Shown: positions 8,007 through 17,623, numbered from the stretch's first letter. The stretch: 64,000 nucleotides of DNA from Streptomyces sp. NBC_01283 (GCF_041435335.1 NZ_CP108430.1:5431001-5495000), one strand, 5' to 3'. Made by a program: numbers and translations. The notes: a model not told the origin generated them from the sequence alone.

Positions 8007-8990
8007 GTGAACGAAACCACGCCCCCGGCCGACGCCCCCGGCCGCGTCATCCTCCTCACCACCAGCCACCGGGTGGCCCCGGGCCTCCTCTCCTGGCCCG
8101 CGTGGCAGGCCCTGCACGCGGCCGACGAGGTCCTGTGCGCCGACGCCTCGCACCCTCAGCTCCCGTATCTGCGCGAGGCGGGCGTGTGTGTGGACGAGAC
8201 GTCGCCCACGGCCCAGGAGCTCGTGGACGCCTGCGCCGGCGGCCGCACGGTCCTGGTCGTCGCCACGGCCGAGGGCGACCAGGCCCTGACGGACGGCTTG
8301 GCGAGGCTCGCGGGTTCGGGCCGCGTGTCGATGCCCGACCTGGAACTGCTCCCCGCCTCGTACGACCTGCCCGGCGCGCGGCTCCTCGACCTCGTCCAGG
8401 TCATGGACCAGATCCGGGACGAGTGCCCCTGGTCGTCCCAGCAGACGCACAAGGGCCTGGCGAAGTACGCGATCGAGGAGGCGTACGAACTGGTCGAGGC
8501 GATCGAGGAGGGCGACCGCGAGGAACTGCGCGAGGAACTGGGCGACGTCCTGCTCCAGGTGGTCTTCCACGCCCGCATCGCCGAGGAGGACGCGGAGTCC
8601 CCCTTCTCCGTGGACGACGTGGCGGGCACGATCGTCGAGAAGCTCATCCACCGTCACCCGCACGTCTTCGGCGACGACTCGGCGGACACCCCCGAGGACG
8701 TGAAGGCGCACTGGCTCCGCACGAAGGCGGAGGAGAAACAGCGCTCGTCGGTCACGGAGGGAATCCCCCTGGGCCAGCCGGGCCTGGCCCTCGCGGCAAA
8801 ACTGGCCTCACGGGTACGGACGGCGGGGCTCGATGTGACGGCGCCTTCGGGAGAGGGCCCCGGCTACGAACTCCTGGCCCTGGCCCTGCAAGCCGAGTCA
8901 CAGGGCATCGACCCGGAGGCGGCACTGCGCGCGGCGGCACGGGCGTACAGGGATGCGGTGCTGGTGGCGGAGGGGGCGGCAACTACATGA
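8007..8990 (+). CDS. mazG: MazG-type nucleoside triphosphate pyrophosphohydrolase
   Basis: 327 residues from GTG 8007; GTG 7989 is an in-frame alternative and neither has a strong Shine-Dalgarno. The N-terminal ~120 residues form an extra domain seen in actinobacterial MazG. The MazG core begins near residue 130 (LLDLVQVMDQIRDECPW) with the metal-binding EEAYELVEAIEEGDREELREELGDVLLQ pattern (E-x-x-E...E-x-x-D). It hydrolyses non-canonical NTPs to NMP and PPi, cleaning the pool. The C-terminus ends in an ATGA overlap with a cytochrome P450 remnant, so the last few residues may have been altered by the rearrangement downstream. Confidence 0.9.
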   Translation: MNETTPPADAPGRVILLTTSHRVAPGLLSWPAWQALHAADEVLCADASHPQLPYLREAGVCVDETSPTAQELVDACAGGRTVLVVATAEGDQALTDGLARLAGSGRVSMPDLELLPASYDLPGARLLDLVQVMDQIRDECPWSSQQTHKGLAKYAIEEAYELVEAIEEGDREELREELGDVLLQVVFHARIAEEDAESPFSVDDVAGTIVEKLIHRHPHVFGDDSADTPEDVKAHWLRTKAEEKQRSSVTEGIPLGQPGLALAAKLASRVRTAGLDVTAPSGEGPGYELLALALQAESQGIDPEAALRAAARAYRDAVLVAEGAATT

Positions 8991-9076
8991 TCCCCGGCGG
9001 GCGCAGCGCCAATCTGATGACACACCTGCTCAACATCGACTCGCCGGACCACACCCGGCTGAGGTGGCGGGGGTGA
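8987..9076 (+). pseudogene. internal fragment of a cytochrome P450 gene (left remnant)
   Basis: A 29-codon frame encoding RSANLMTHLLNIDSPDHTRL matches residues around 95-115 of the neighbouring intact P450 (RSANLMTHLLNIDPPDHTRL) with only one residue different, but at DNA level it is diverged (aat/aac, aca/acg, cac/cat), so it is a paralogue rather than a recent copy. Everything N-terminal of this point is missing and it runs into the antisense 3' end of the intact P450. With the fragment at 12499 it marks an ancestral plus-strand P450 gene between mazG and rpfC. Confidence 0.75.
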
Positions 9077-10301
9077 AGGCAATGGGGAGCGTACGCAGGC
9101 CGCGCATGATCAGGCCGCCCCTCCAACGAAGCTCGTCAGGTGTGACAGCCAGCTGAATGTCCGGCAACCGCTTGAGCAAGGTTGCCAGCGCGATGCGCCC
9201 CTCCAGCCGTGCTAGGGGGGCGCCCACGCAGTAGTGGATGCCATGGCCGTAGCCGAGGTGCGGGTTGTCCGTTCGGGACAGGTCGAGGGTGGACGGCTCG
9301 TCGAAACGAGCGGGATCACGGTCCGCCGCGGCGAGTACGACCAGGACGGGATCCCCTTGTGCGATCCGCTGCCCGCCGATCTCAAGTGATTGTGTGGCGT
9401 AACGCCACGTGGCCATCTCCACGGGTCCGTCGAAGCGCAGCAACTCCTCGATACCGGTCTCGAGAAGTCTGTGATCCTGGCGCTGAATGGATTCCTGAAG
9501 CAGGAAACGCTGAACGGGATTGCGCAACAGCGCGTAGACGCCGTTGCCGATCAGGTTGATGGTTGTTTCAAAACCAGCGAACAAAAGCACGAAACACATC
9601 GCGGCGGCTTCGTTCTCGGTGAGGTGTTCGCCGTGGTCCGAAGCACGGATGAGACCCGAGATGAGGTCGTCTCCCGGGGCGAGGCGCTTTCGGTGAATCA
9701 GCTCGGCGAGATATCCGCGCATCTTCTTCACGGACCGGGCGACCCCGCCCCGTGGCCCTCCACCGTGCCGGATCATCATGCCCGCCCAGTCACGGAAGTC
9801 GTCCTGGTCCTCGCGGGGAACGCCGAGCAGGTCGCAGATGGCATAGATGGGGAGGGGGAAGGCGAACTCGTGGATGAGGTCGGCCTCGCCTGTCCCGGCG
9901 AACCGGTCGATGAGACCGTCGGCGAGTTCCTGTACCCGAGGTTCGAACTCGGCCACGCGCCGCGGTGTGAACGCCTTCGACACGAGCCGCCTCAGCCGAG
10001 TGTGGTCCGGCGGGTCGATGTTGAGCAGATGCGTCATCAGGTTGGCGCTGCGCTCGCCGGGAATCCCGGTCTTGCCCTTCGCGTGGGCGTCCTCGGAATG
10101 GTGCACGGGGTTCTTGGAGAGACGCGTGTCCGCGAGCGTCTGCCGGGCGTCGGCGTACCGCGTCACGAGCCAGGCTTCGACGCCGCTGGGCAGTTTCGTC
10201 CTATGGACGGGCGAGTTCTCCCTGAGCCATGCGTACGCCGGGTAGGGGTCCGTGGCGAATTCCCAGGTGAAGAGCTCGGGCGTGGTGTCAGGAACGTTCA
10301 C
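9030..10301 (-). CDS. cytochrome P450 (inverted, inside rearranged locus)
   Basis: 423 residues from GTG 10301. I-helix motif FAGFETT, K-helix ExxR (EELLR), and heme-binding loop GYGHGIHYCVGAPLA with the axial Cys are all present, so the enzyme should be functional. Bacterial class I P450s need a ferredoxin and reductase; neither is next door. The last ~10 residues (SAGCGPASRC) are read from antisense of the left P450 remnant, so the natural stop was lost at the junction near 9064. The gene faces the conserved genes on both sides and is divergent from the recombinase gene. Substrate unknown. Confidence 0.88.
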   Translation of the reverse strand: MNVPDTTPELFTWEFATDPYPAYAWLRENSPVHRTKLPSGVEAWLVTRYADARQTLADTRLSKNPVHHSEDAHAKGKTGIPGERSANLMTHLLNIDPPDHTRLRRLVSKAFTPRRVAEFEPRVQELADGLIDRFAGTGEADLIHEFAFPLPIYAICDLLGVPREDQDDFRDWAGMMIRHGGGPRGGVARSVKKMRGYLAELIHRKRLAPGDDLISGLIRASDHGEHLTENEAAAMCFVLLFAGFETTINLIGNGVYALLRNPVQRFLLQESIQRQDHRLLETGIEELLRFDGPVEMATWRYATQSLEIGGQRIAQGDPVLVVLAAADRDPARFDEPSTLDLSRTDNPHLGYGHGIHYCVGAPLARLEGRIALATLLKRLPDIQLAVTPDELRWRGGLIMRGLRTLPIAFTPATSAGCGPASRC

Positions 10302-12498
10302 GCCCTGACGGTATCGGGCTCCGCCTGGGCGACGTGTCGGCGGTGGTACGTGATCTGTGGCCTCGCGCTGCTCGGAACCTGGAATCCGATCAACTTCTCT
10401 TCGGCGCACCGAAATAGCGAGTACGTTTTCCTCAAACGGCACCGGCCCCTGAGCGCTTGCAGCAGCGCAAAGGAGCCGGAACCTTCCCGGCGGTGCGCTA
10501 ACACTCCGGGGACGGAACAGTCTTGGAGGACTGAACATGCCCATTGTGGCACGCCCGTATTCTGCAACTTCTGCGGCCATCCTCGTCGCCAAATACGCTC
10601 GCGTTTCTACGCCGAACCAGCTTGACGGCTTCGGGCTCGAAGACCAGGAAAAGATCTCCGACGGCTGGCTCGCATGCCACCCCGAGGCCACCGTCTACGA
10701 CTCATACGTGGACAAAGCTGTCTCCGGCTCCCTGGAGAGCCGCCCAGAGATGGACCGCCTTGTCCGCGACGCGCACCGGCTCCGCTTCAACCGCATCCTC
10801 GTACCCGCGGTCGACCGCATCGGGCGTACGGCGCGCGCCGCGTACCAGTGGGCCTGGGACATGGCTGACATCGGAGTCTCCTTCATCTCGGCCAGGGAGG
10901 GGATCGACACCAGCACCGAGGAGGGTTGGCAGCACTTCATGCAGCACGTCAACTTTTCCGAGATGGAGTGGCGCCGTATCAAGGAGCGCACCGTCGCCGG
11001 TCGTGAGCTGAAGATCAGCTACGGAGGCTGGCCGGGTGGTCCGGCACCTTACGGCTACAGGATCGAGCACGACACCTCATACGAAGGCCCGCGGCGTAAG
11101 CGATTCTCCGCCCTTGTCACCGACGCGCATGAAGCCATGGTGCTCGACAGGGGAGTGCGACTCATCGTCGATGACGGCATGAACATCTCCGAGGCGTGCG
11201 CAGAGCTGAACAAGCGCAAGCTGCACACCCGCAACGGTGTCCGGTGGACACCCGCCAACCTCCGTAACCGCCTGCACAGCGAGACCATCCACGATGGCTA
11301 CGTGGTGTACCGCAAGACCAACCGAGGCAGCGCCAAGAACACCACCCTCCGCCACGACGACGGAACCCCCGTCCATGGCGAGCAGGTCAGAATCGGTGTG
11401 CCGCCCATCTTCAGCGAGGAGCGCGCAGGGCAGTTGATGACAGCCTTGAAGAGTCTCGGCTTCCAGAAGGACCGACAGAGCAACCGTGTCTACTCCCTCA
11501 CCGGCCGGATTCACGGCCACTGCGGCGAGGTCTATACGGGCTGCGGCACGAGCCGCGCTTACCGCTGCAAGGGGACTCTGACTGACCCGTCCTGCCGTGA
11601 GCCGTACTTCGGAGCCGACGACATCGGAGGAGCTGTCTGGGCCGAACTGCCGCGCCTCCTCACAGCCGATGGTCCTCTGGGTGAGTTTGCCGCCCGGTGG
11701 GGGGCGGGCCTCGCCAGGAGCAGGGAGAAGTACGAGAAGCGAGTCACGGACCTCGCGGCCAGGATCACTGCTCAGGAGCACCTGATCGAGGTCCGTGTTC
11801 CGGAGTACGTGCGAGCCGGTGTTGCTCCGGCAGTGCCGAAAGCCTCCGTCACGCAGCTTCAGCAGGAACTGGACGAGTTCCGGTTGCAGCGCAAGATCGC
11901 CGAGGAGTGGCTGGAGGATTACGCCCACCACGAACGTCGCGCGCACAACCTGTTGGACATCGCGAATGGCGCCATGGAACGGCTGAGGACTCTGACGCTC
12001 GCAGAGCGTAAGGAAGTCTTCGACATGTTCGACCTGCACGTAGTCCCCGGGGACATGACCGACGTAGGCAAGCCCGGTAATAGGTGCCCCGTCAGCGAAT
12101 GGCACTGGGAAACCGGGGCGCTGGTTCCGCCGGACCCCACAGACGAGGAGTGGGAGACGGTGCTGAGTGTTCTCAGGCTCCACTTCTCCGGGAAGGCAAA
12201 GAAGCACTTCGTTACGAAGTACGACATTCGCGAGCAATTCTGCGGCATGCTCCACCGGCTCCGTCACGGAGTCTCCTGGGTCGACATGCCGAATACATGG
12301 GGACCGATGAACCCCATGAGGGAACGCCAGCTCACGTGGTGGAAAAGGGGGGTGTGGCCGGAGTTGATGGCGGTGTCGGGCGCCGATGAGCGAGGGTCGC
12401 AGGCATACAGGCGGCCGACACTTCCTCGGCTCACGGTGACGGGGCGGCTCCGCGCCGGGATGCTCACACAGATCTGGAGCGAAGAGCCTCGATAGAGA
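9064..12498. mobile_element. candidate inserted/rearranged segment carrying P450 and serine recombinase
   Basis: The segment lies between two plus-strand fragments of one P450 gene (8987-9063 and 12499-12600) that are collinear in the ancestral protein. It holds an inverted P450 gene and a large serine recombinase. Both edges share the short string GTGGCGG (left 9064-9070, right 12504-12510), which could be a crossover core or simply P450 coding similarity (the L-R-W-R-G-G motif). No excisionase, replication or transfer genes are present. Boundaries are approximate. Confidence 0.5.
10537..12495 (+). CDS. large serine recombinase/integrase with transposase-like C-terminal domain
   Basis: 652 residues; ATG 10537 has GGAGGA 7 nt upstream. 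Residues ~15-165 are the resolvase domain: nucleophile Ser24 in YARVSTPNQ, DRIGR, and the E-helix region. The recombinase domain follows (GGWPGGPAPYGYRIE, then ACAELNKRKLHTRNGVRWT and LRNRLH). A zinc ribbon (HGHCGEVYTGC...YRCKGT...SC) lies near residues 325-355, then a coiled coil (~390-470). Residues ~533-612 (PTDEEWETVLSVL.. DIREQFCGMLHRLRHGVSW.. WGPM.. WWKRGVW) look like the DUF4096 N-terminal domain of IS4/IS5-type transposases, which is not a usual part of phage integrases. The gene ends at the right P450 junction. Confidence 0.85.
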   Translation: MPIVARPYSATSAAILVAKYARVSTPNQLDGFGLEDQEKISDGWLACHPEATVYDSYVDKAVSGSLESRPEMDRLVRDAHRLRFNRILVPAVDRIGRTARAAYQWAWDMADIGVSFISAREGIDTSTEEGWQHFMQHVNFSEMEWRRIKERTVAGRELKISYGGWPGGPAPYGYRIEHDTSYEGPRRKRFSALVTDAHEAMVLDRGVRLIVDDGMNISEACAELNKRKLHTRNGVRWTPANLRNRLHSETIHDGYVVYRKTNRGSAKNTTLRHDDGTPVHGEQVRIGVPPIFSEERAGQLMTALKSLGFQKDRQSNRVYSLTGRIHGHCGEVYTGCGTSRAYRCKGTLTDPSCREPYFGADDIGGAVWAELPRLLTADGPLGEFAARWGAGLARSREKYEKRVTDLAARITAQEHLIEVRVPEYVRAGVAPAVPKASVTQLQQELDEFRLQRKIAEEWLEDYAHHERRAHNLLDIANGAMERLRTLTLAERKEVFDMFDLHVVPGDMTDVGKPGNRCPVSEWHWETGALVPPDPTDEEWETVLSVLRLHFSGKAKKHFVTKYDIREQFCGMLHRLRHGVSWVDMPNTWGPMNPMRERQLTWWKRGVWPELMAVSGADERGSQAYRRPTLPRLTVTGRLRAGMLTQIWSEEPR

Positions 12499-12600
12499 TG
12501 GCGTGGCGGCCTCATCATGCGCGGACTCCGCACGCTGCCCGTGGAGTTCACACCCGCACAGCGGAGCAAATATCAGACGTCTGGAACGCCGTCCAGCTGA
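12499..12600 (+). pseudogene. 3' end of disrupted cytochrome P450 gene (right remnant)
   Basis: The frame reads WRGGLIMRGLRTLPVEFTPA and ends at TGA 12598-12600 after 14 more residues. It aligns with the C-terminus of the intact inverted P450 (WRGGLIMRGLRTLPIAFTPA) and keeps a natural stop. It begins within 4 nt of the recombinase stop codon. Together with 8987-9063 it shows that a P450 gene once lay here in plus orientation and lost its N-terminus and most of its middle. Confidence 0.8.
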
Positions 12601-12735
12601 CAGGCCGTCAAGACTGTGACTTTCACGTGATCTCCGCTGCATCGACTTGTGACAAGCGTTCGACTGCCGCTACGTTCACGACGACTCGGCCTCCCGTGCC
12701 GCAGTCGTCGCTCCAGTCACGCGAAAGGCACCCGC

Positions 12736-13743
12736 ATGCTCTCCGGCAATGGTCGTCACCGACGCCCCCGCCAGGCCCCGGCTCTGATCGTCGCGGCAGG
12801 AGTCGCAGGATCGGCCATCGCCATCCCGCTGCTCGGCGCCACCAGTGCGAGCGCGGCGGACACCGCCACGTGGGACAAGCTCGCGGAGTGCGAGAGCGGC
12901 GGATCCTGGAGCGCGGACGCGGGCAACGGCTACTACGGCGGGCTCCAGTTCTCGCAGGAGCTCTGGGAGGAGTACGGCGGCCTCGACTTCGCGCCGAGCG
13001 CCGACCAGGCCAGCCGCTCGCAGCAGATCTCCGTCGCCGAGAAGGTCCTCGACGACCAGGGGACCAAGGCCTGGCCGAGCTGTGCGCCGATCGCCGGTCT
13101 CACCCAGGACGGTGCCGCGGCCGACGTAGACCCGGGCGCCCCGATCACGACGATTCCTTCTGACGAGCCGTCGGAGTCGACCGGGTCCGGCGATGAGGCG
13201 GACCCGGACGAGCCGAGCGAGTCCGCCGACCCCTCGGACGACGCCGGGTCCTCGAAGAAGCCCTCGGGCTCGGAGAAGTCTTCCGAGAGGCCCGGCACCG
13301 ATGACGCCGACGCCGATGCTGACGCCGACGACTCCGATGACACGTCACGAGACAAGAATCACGACGAGTCCGGCAAGTCGGGTGACTCGGCCAAGTCCGG
13401 CGACCCGGACAAGTCCGGGCGTGACGATGCCACTTCGCCCGGCTCCGGCTCTTCCGCCGGTGAGGGCGAGGGCCGCCACCGCGGCGGCAGCGCGGACGGC
13501 GAGCCGTCCGGCGACGCTTCCCGCGAGGGTTCGGGCCGGCATGCCTCCCGTGGCGACGAGCGTCAGCAGGACGGCTCCGACGGGACGTACACGGTCCGCT
13601 CCGGCGACAACCTCTCGGCCATCGCCGACGACCTCGACGTGCAGGGCGGGTGGACCGAGCTGTATGCCGAGAACGAGAAGTCGGTCGGCTCCGACCCCGA
13701 TCTCATCCTCCCCGGTCAGAGCCTCGATTTGGGCGAAAAGTAG
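12736..13743 (+). CDS. rpfC: resuscitation-promoting factor-like transglycosylase with LysM (RpfC-like)
   Basis: 335 residues; ATG 12736 has GAAAGG 7-8 nt upstream. Signal peptide residues 1-43 (basic start, hydrophobic core, SASAAD cleavage). The Rpf transglycosylase-like domain follows (WDKLAECESGGSWS, YYGGLQFSQELWEEYGG, ADQASRSQQISVAEKVL) with the catalytic Glu in ECESGG. A long acidic Ser/Asp/Gly linker (~140-280, including an Asp-Ala repeat) leads to a C-terminal LysM (YTVRSGDNLSAIADDLDVQG). Secreted peptidoglycan hydrolase that helps spore germination and growth. It precedes a second Rpf gene. The symbol follows my memory of S. coelicolor naming. Confidence 0.88.
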   Translation: MLSGNGRHRRPRQAPALIVAAGVAGSAIAIPLLGATSASAADTATWDKLAECESGGSWSADAGNGYYGGLQFSQELWEEYGGLDFAPSADQASRSQQISVAEKVLDDQGTKAWPSCAPIAGLTQDGAAADVDPGAPITTIPSDEPSESTGSGDEADPDEPSESADPSDDAGSSKKPSGSEKSSERPGTDDADADADADDSDDTSRDKNHDESGKSGDSAKSGDPDKSGRDDATSPGSGSSAGEGEGRHRGGSADGEPSGDASREGSGRHASRGDERQQDGSDGTYTVRSGDNLSAIADDLDVQGGWTELYAENEKSVGSDPDLILPGQSLDLGEK

Positions 13744-13885
13744 GGGTAGTTGGTGAGTCGCTTTGCGCTTGATGTCCCAATTGGCGCAAGTGAGAGATGG
13801 GTCTCAGAAGCCCTGATCGTCTTTGAAATTCGACCGATCGCATGACTACGGTCGGGACCGCTCGCCACAGCGGGCCCCGCCGGTC

Positions 13886-14105
13886 GGTACGCCGAGTCCT
13901 GCCAACGGCCGTTCGGGAACAGTCGTCGCGTAAGCGCCGTAGGCAGGAGCGGGGGACCCAAGGTTTCCGCCGGGCCCGGCCGTTGAGCATCGCGAGAGCG
14001 AGGCACACGGACGGGAACGGCTAGGGGTTAAGTCGCGCTCAGGAAGCGCGGCCGGGCAACTTCACTGGCCCGAACCCGACAGCTCACCTCGCAGGCGTCG
14101 GTGAG
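13886..14105 (+). promoter_or_regulatory. c-di-AMP riboswitch (ydaO/yuaA type) in rpfA leader
   Basis: The leader contains the ydaO signature in order: CCGAGTCCTGCC (13892-13903) pairing with GGCAGGAGCGGGGGACCCA (13942-13960), then GGGGTTAAGTC (14024-14034), and CCCGAACCCGACAGCTCACC (14069-14088) followed by TCGCAGGCGTC. These match the conserved core of the family, which binds cyclic di-AMP. CTCACC (14083-14088) can also pair with GGTGAG (14100-14105), which overlaps the Shine-Dalgarno GAGGGG (14103-14108), giving a possible translational switch beside any transcriptional attenuation. In S. coelicolor rpfA is known to be under such a riboswitch. Confidence 0.9.
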
Positions 14106-14115
14106 GGGATCACTC

Positions 14116-14826
14116 ATGCTGTTTTCCAGCAAGGGCAAGCACCGCCGTCCGTCCAAGGCCACCCGTGTCGCCACGCTCGCCGGCGTCACCGGTGTCGCGG
14201 TCGCGGCCCCGCTGATGGCGGCCGGCCAGGCCTCCGCCGCGACGAACTCCGAGTGGGACGCCGTCGCCCAGTGCGAGTCGGGCGGCAACTGGTCGATCAA
14301 CACCGGTAACGGCTACACGGGCGGCCTGCAGTTCTCGTCGTCCACCTGGGCCGCGTACGGCGGCACGAAGTACGCGCCCAGCGCCGACCAGGCCTCCAAG
14401 GCCCAGCAGATCGAGATCGGCGAGAAGGTCCTCGCGGGTCAGGGCAAGGGTGCCTGGCCGAGCTGCGGCGTCGGCCTCTCGGGCGCCTCCAACGAGGGTG
14501 GCGGTGCGCAGGAGAGCGCCCCGCAGCAGACCCAGGAGCAGCCGAAGAGCCAGCCCAGCGCGCAGACCGAGCAGCCGCAGCAGCAGGCCCCCAAGAAGGC
14601 CGAGGCCGCGCCGAAGGCCGAGTCCAAGAAGACCGTCGAGACCCCGACCGGCAAGACGGTCAAGAAGGGCGACGGCGAGTACAAGGTCAAGAAGGGTGAC
14701 ACCCTCTCCAAGATCGCCGAGGCCAAGGACGTCAAGGGCGGCTGGCACAAGGTGTACAAGCTCAACGGCGACATCATCGACAACGCCGACATGATCTACC
14801 CGGGCCAGCAGCTGCACCTCAGCTAA
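14116..14826 (+). CDS. rpfA: resuscitation-promoting factor RpfA (transglycosylase-like domain plus LysM)
   Basis: 236 residues; ATG 14116 lies 7 nt after GAGGGG. Signal peptide ends near ASAATN (residue ~39). Catalytic domain WDAVAQCESGGNWSINTGNG..GGLQFSSSTWAAYGG..ADQASKAQQIEIGEKVL with the Glu of CESGG. A Gln/Pro/Lys-rich linker joins a C-terminal LysM (YKVKKGDTLSKIAEAKDVKG). Close paralogue of the preceding gene but with a shorter, basic linker. Secreted muralytic enzyme acting in germination. Control by the upstream c-di-AMP riboswitch would tie wall hydrolysis to the second messenger. Confidence 0.93.
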   Translation: MLFSSKGKHRRPSKATRVATLAGVTGVAVAAPLMAAGQASAATNSEWDAVAQCESGGNWSINTGNGYTGGLQFSSSTWAAYGGTKYAPSADQASKAQQIEIGEKVLAGQGKGAWPSCGVGLSGASNEGGGAQESAPQQTQEQPKSQPSAQTEQPQQQAPKKAEAAPKAESKKTVETPTGKTVKKGDGEYKVKKGDTLSKIAEAKDVKGGWHKVYKLNGDIIDNADMIYPGQQLHLS

Positions 14827-14942
14827 GAGCTGAGGAGGCAGGCAGGCGGCACCTGGCGGTCGCGCCCCCCGGCGGAGGCGCGACCGACGGAGCCGGTGAC
14901 GCCCGCAGGTACTGCCGGTCCACCCCCGTCCCCACGGGTCCA

Positions 14943-14993
14943 CCCCGTCCCGGTGCGCGTATCCCCCGTACGCACCGGGGCGGGGTTCTTTTG
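14943..14993 (+). terminator. rho-independent terminator after rpfA
   Basis: A GC-rich stem (CCCCGTCCCGGTGCG paired with CGCACCGGGGCGGGG, one bulge-free mismatch at most) with a short loop runs into TTCTTTT at 14987-14993. It separates rpfA from eno. The rest of the 14827-15144 gap holds the eno promoter region; a TAGGCT hexamer at 15082 could be its -10 but no convincing -35 was seen. Confidence 0.85.
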
Positions 14994-15084
14994 CCCTCCA
15001 CGCTTTGTTCCGTTCGGAAACATTTTGCTCTCGGTTTGTCCACAGGGCGGTCGCTCGGCTGGCTCTTGTCCGGGAGCCGGTTAG

Positions 15085-16431
<1,347 letters not shown>

Positions 16432-16540
16432 TAAGCACAGCAAGGGCTGAGCGCAGCTGCCCTGAGTAGTTACCTACGTCCCCGTACTCGGTCCCGTACC
16501 GTGTGCGGGGACGTACGTACGTATCGGGGAGGCGGCACAC

Positions 16541-17023
16541 ATGGCCGTGAAGGACCGCGACCGGTTCTCCACCGCGACCAGGCTGCGGCTGCTCGGCGAG
16601 CAGACCGCGGAGCGTGTCTACCGCTCCCAGACCAAGCGCCAGGCACGCCGCTCCCGGCTGACGGGACGCGCCGCGCTCCTCGCGCTCGTGCTCTGCTCGC
16701 TGGTCGTCGCCCTCGCCTACCCGATAAGGCAGTACGTCTCCCAGCGCGCGGAGATCGCCGACCAGCGCAAGGAGCAGGCCGAGCGCCGCGAGAACGTCGA
16801 GAGACTGAAGGACGAGAAGGCCCGCTGGCGGGACGACGCGTACGCGGAGCAGCGTGTCCGGGACCGGCTGCACTATGTGATGCCGGGCGAGACCGGCTTC
16901 ACGGTGGTCGATCCCGAGGCGGCGAGGAAGCAGCGCACCGACCAGGGGGCCGCCGCCCGACCCTGGTACTCGAACGTCTGGGACGGCGTCGACAAGGCCG
17001 ACCGCCCGGACGACGACGACTGA
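16541..17023 (+). CDS. FtsB/DivIC-like septum formation initiator
   Basis: 160 residues. A basic cytosolic start (~50 residues) is followed by one transmembrane helix (ALLALVLCSLVVALAYPI) and a periplasmic-side coiled coil (RAEIADQRKEQAERRENVERLKDEKARW), then the conserved R-D-R-L-x-Y-V-x-P-G-E-T motif. This is the actinobacterial FtsB/DivIC architecture; the protein joins FtsQ and FtsL in the divisome. GGGGAGG upstream supports the start. It lies between eno and the DUF501 gene, an arrangement conserved in actinobacteria. Confidence 0.9.
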   Translation: MAVKDRDRFSTATRLRLLGEQTAERVYRSQTKRQARRSRLTGRAALLALVLCSLVVALAYPIRQYVSQRAEIADQRKEQAERRENVERLKDEKARWRDDAYAEQRVRDRLHYVMPGETGFTVVDPEAARKQRTDQGAAARPWYSNVWDGVDKADRPDDDD

Positions 17024-17092
17024 GCTCGACAGGGTTCGACCGAGTCCACCCGGGCTCGACAGAACTTCTACGGAACCGATCGAAAGACAGGC

Positions 17093-17623
17093 ATGGAAAC
17101 GCCCCCGCCGACCACCCCGCGCACCGAGCCCACCGACGCCGACGTCGAGGCCTTCAAGCAGCAGCTCGGCCGCCCGCCGCGCGGCCTGCGGGCCATCGCC
17201 CACCGCTGCCCGTGCGGGCAGCCGGACGTCGTCGAGACGGCGCCGCGCCTTCCGGACGGGACGCCGTTCCCGACGACGTACTACCTGACGTGCCCGCGGG
17301 CCGCCTCCGCGATCGGCACCCTTGAGGCCAACGGCGTCATGAAGGAGATGTCGGAGCGGCTGACGACGGACCCCGAGCTGGCCGCCGCCTACCGCGCGGC
17401 GCACGAGGACTACATCGCGCGCCGTGACGCCATCGAGGTCCTGGAGGGCTTCCCGAGCGCGGGCGGCATGCCGGACCGCGTGAAGTGCCTGCACGTCCTG
17501 GTCGGCCACTCGCTGGCCGCGGGGCCCGGCGTGAACCCGCTGGGCGACGAGGCCATCGCGATGCTGCCGGAGTGGTGGCGCAAGGGCGCGTGTGTCTCGA
17601 CGAGCGAGGAAGAGCGCGCATGA
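17093..17623 (+). CDS. DUF501 domain protein
   Basis: 176 residues. It shows the DUF501 pattern: LGRPPRGLRAIAHRCPCGQP, a middle TYYLTCPRA, and a C-terminal VKCLHVLVGHSLAAGPGVNPLGDEA. Conserved Cys in CPCG and CP, and His in HRCPCG and LHVLVGH, hint at a metal or catalytic site, but no biochemical role is established that I know of. The gene is almost always found between ftsB-like and ppx-like genes; here its stop overlaps the next start (ATGA), so translation is coupled to Ppx/GppA. Confidence 0.9.
   Translation: METPPPTTPRTEPTDADVEAFKQQLGRPPRGLRAIAHRCPCGQPDVVETAPRLPDGTPFPTTYYLTCPRAASAIGTLEANGVMKEMSERLTTDPELAAAYRAAHEDYIARRDAIEVLEGFPSAGGMPDRVKCLHVLVGHSLAAGPGVNPLGDEAIAMLPEWWRKGACVSTSEEERA

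Noticed and set aside
8987..9076. A 29-codon small protein gene after mazG
   Set aside because: The sequence is a P450 internal segment, so it is a remnant rather than a functional small gene.
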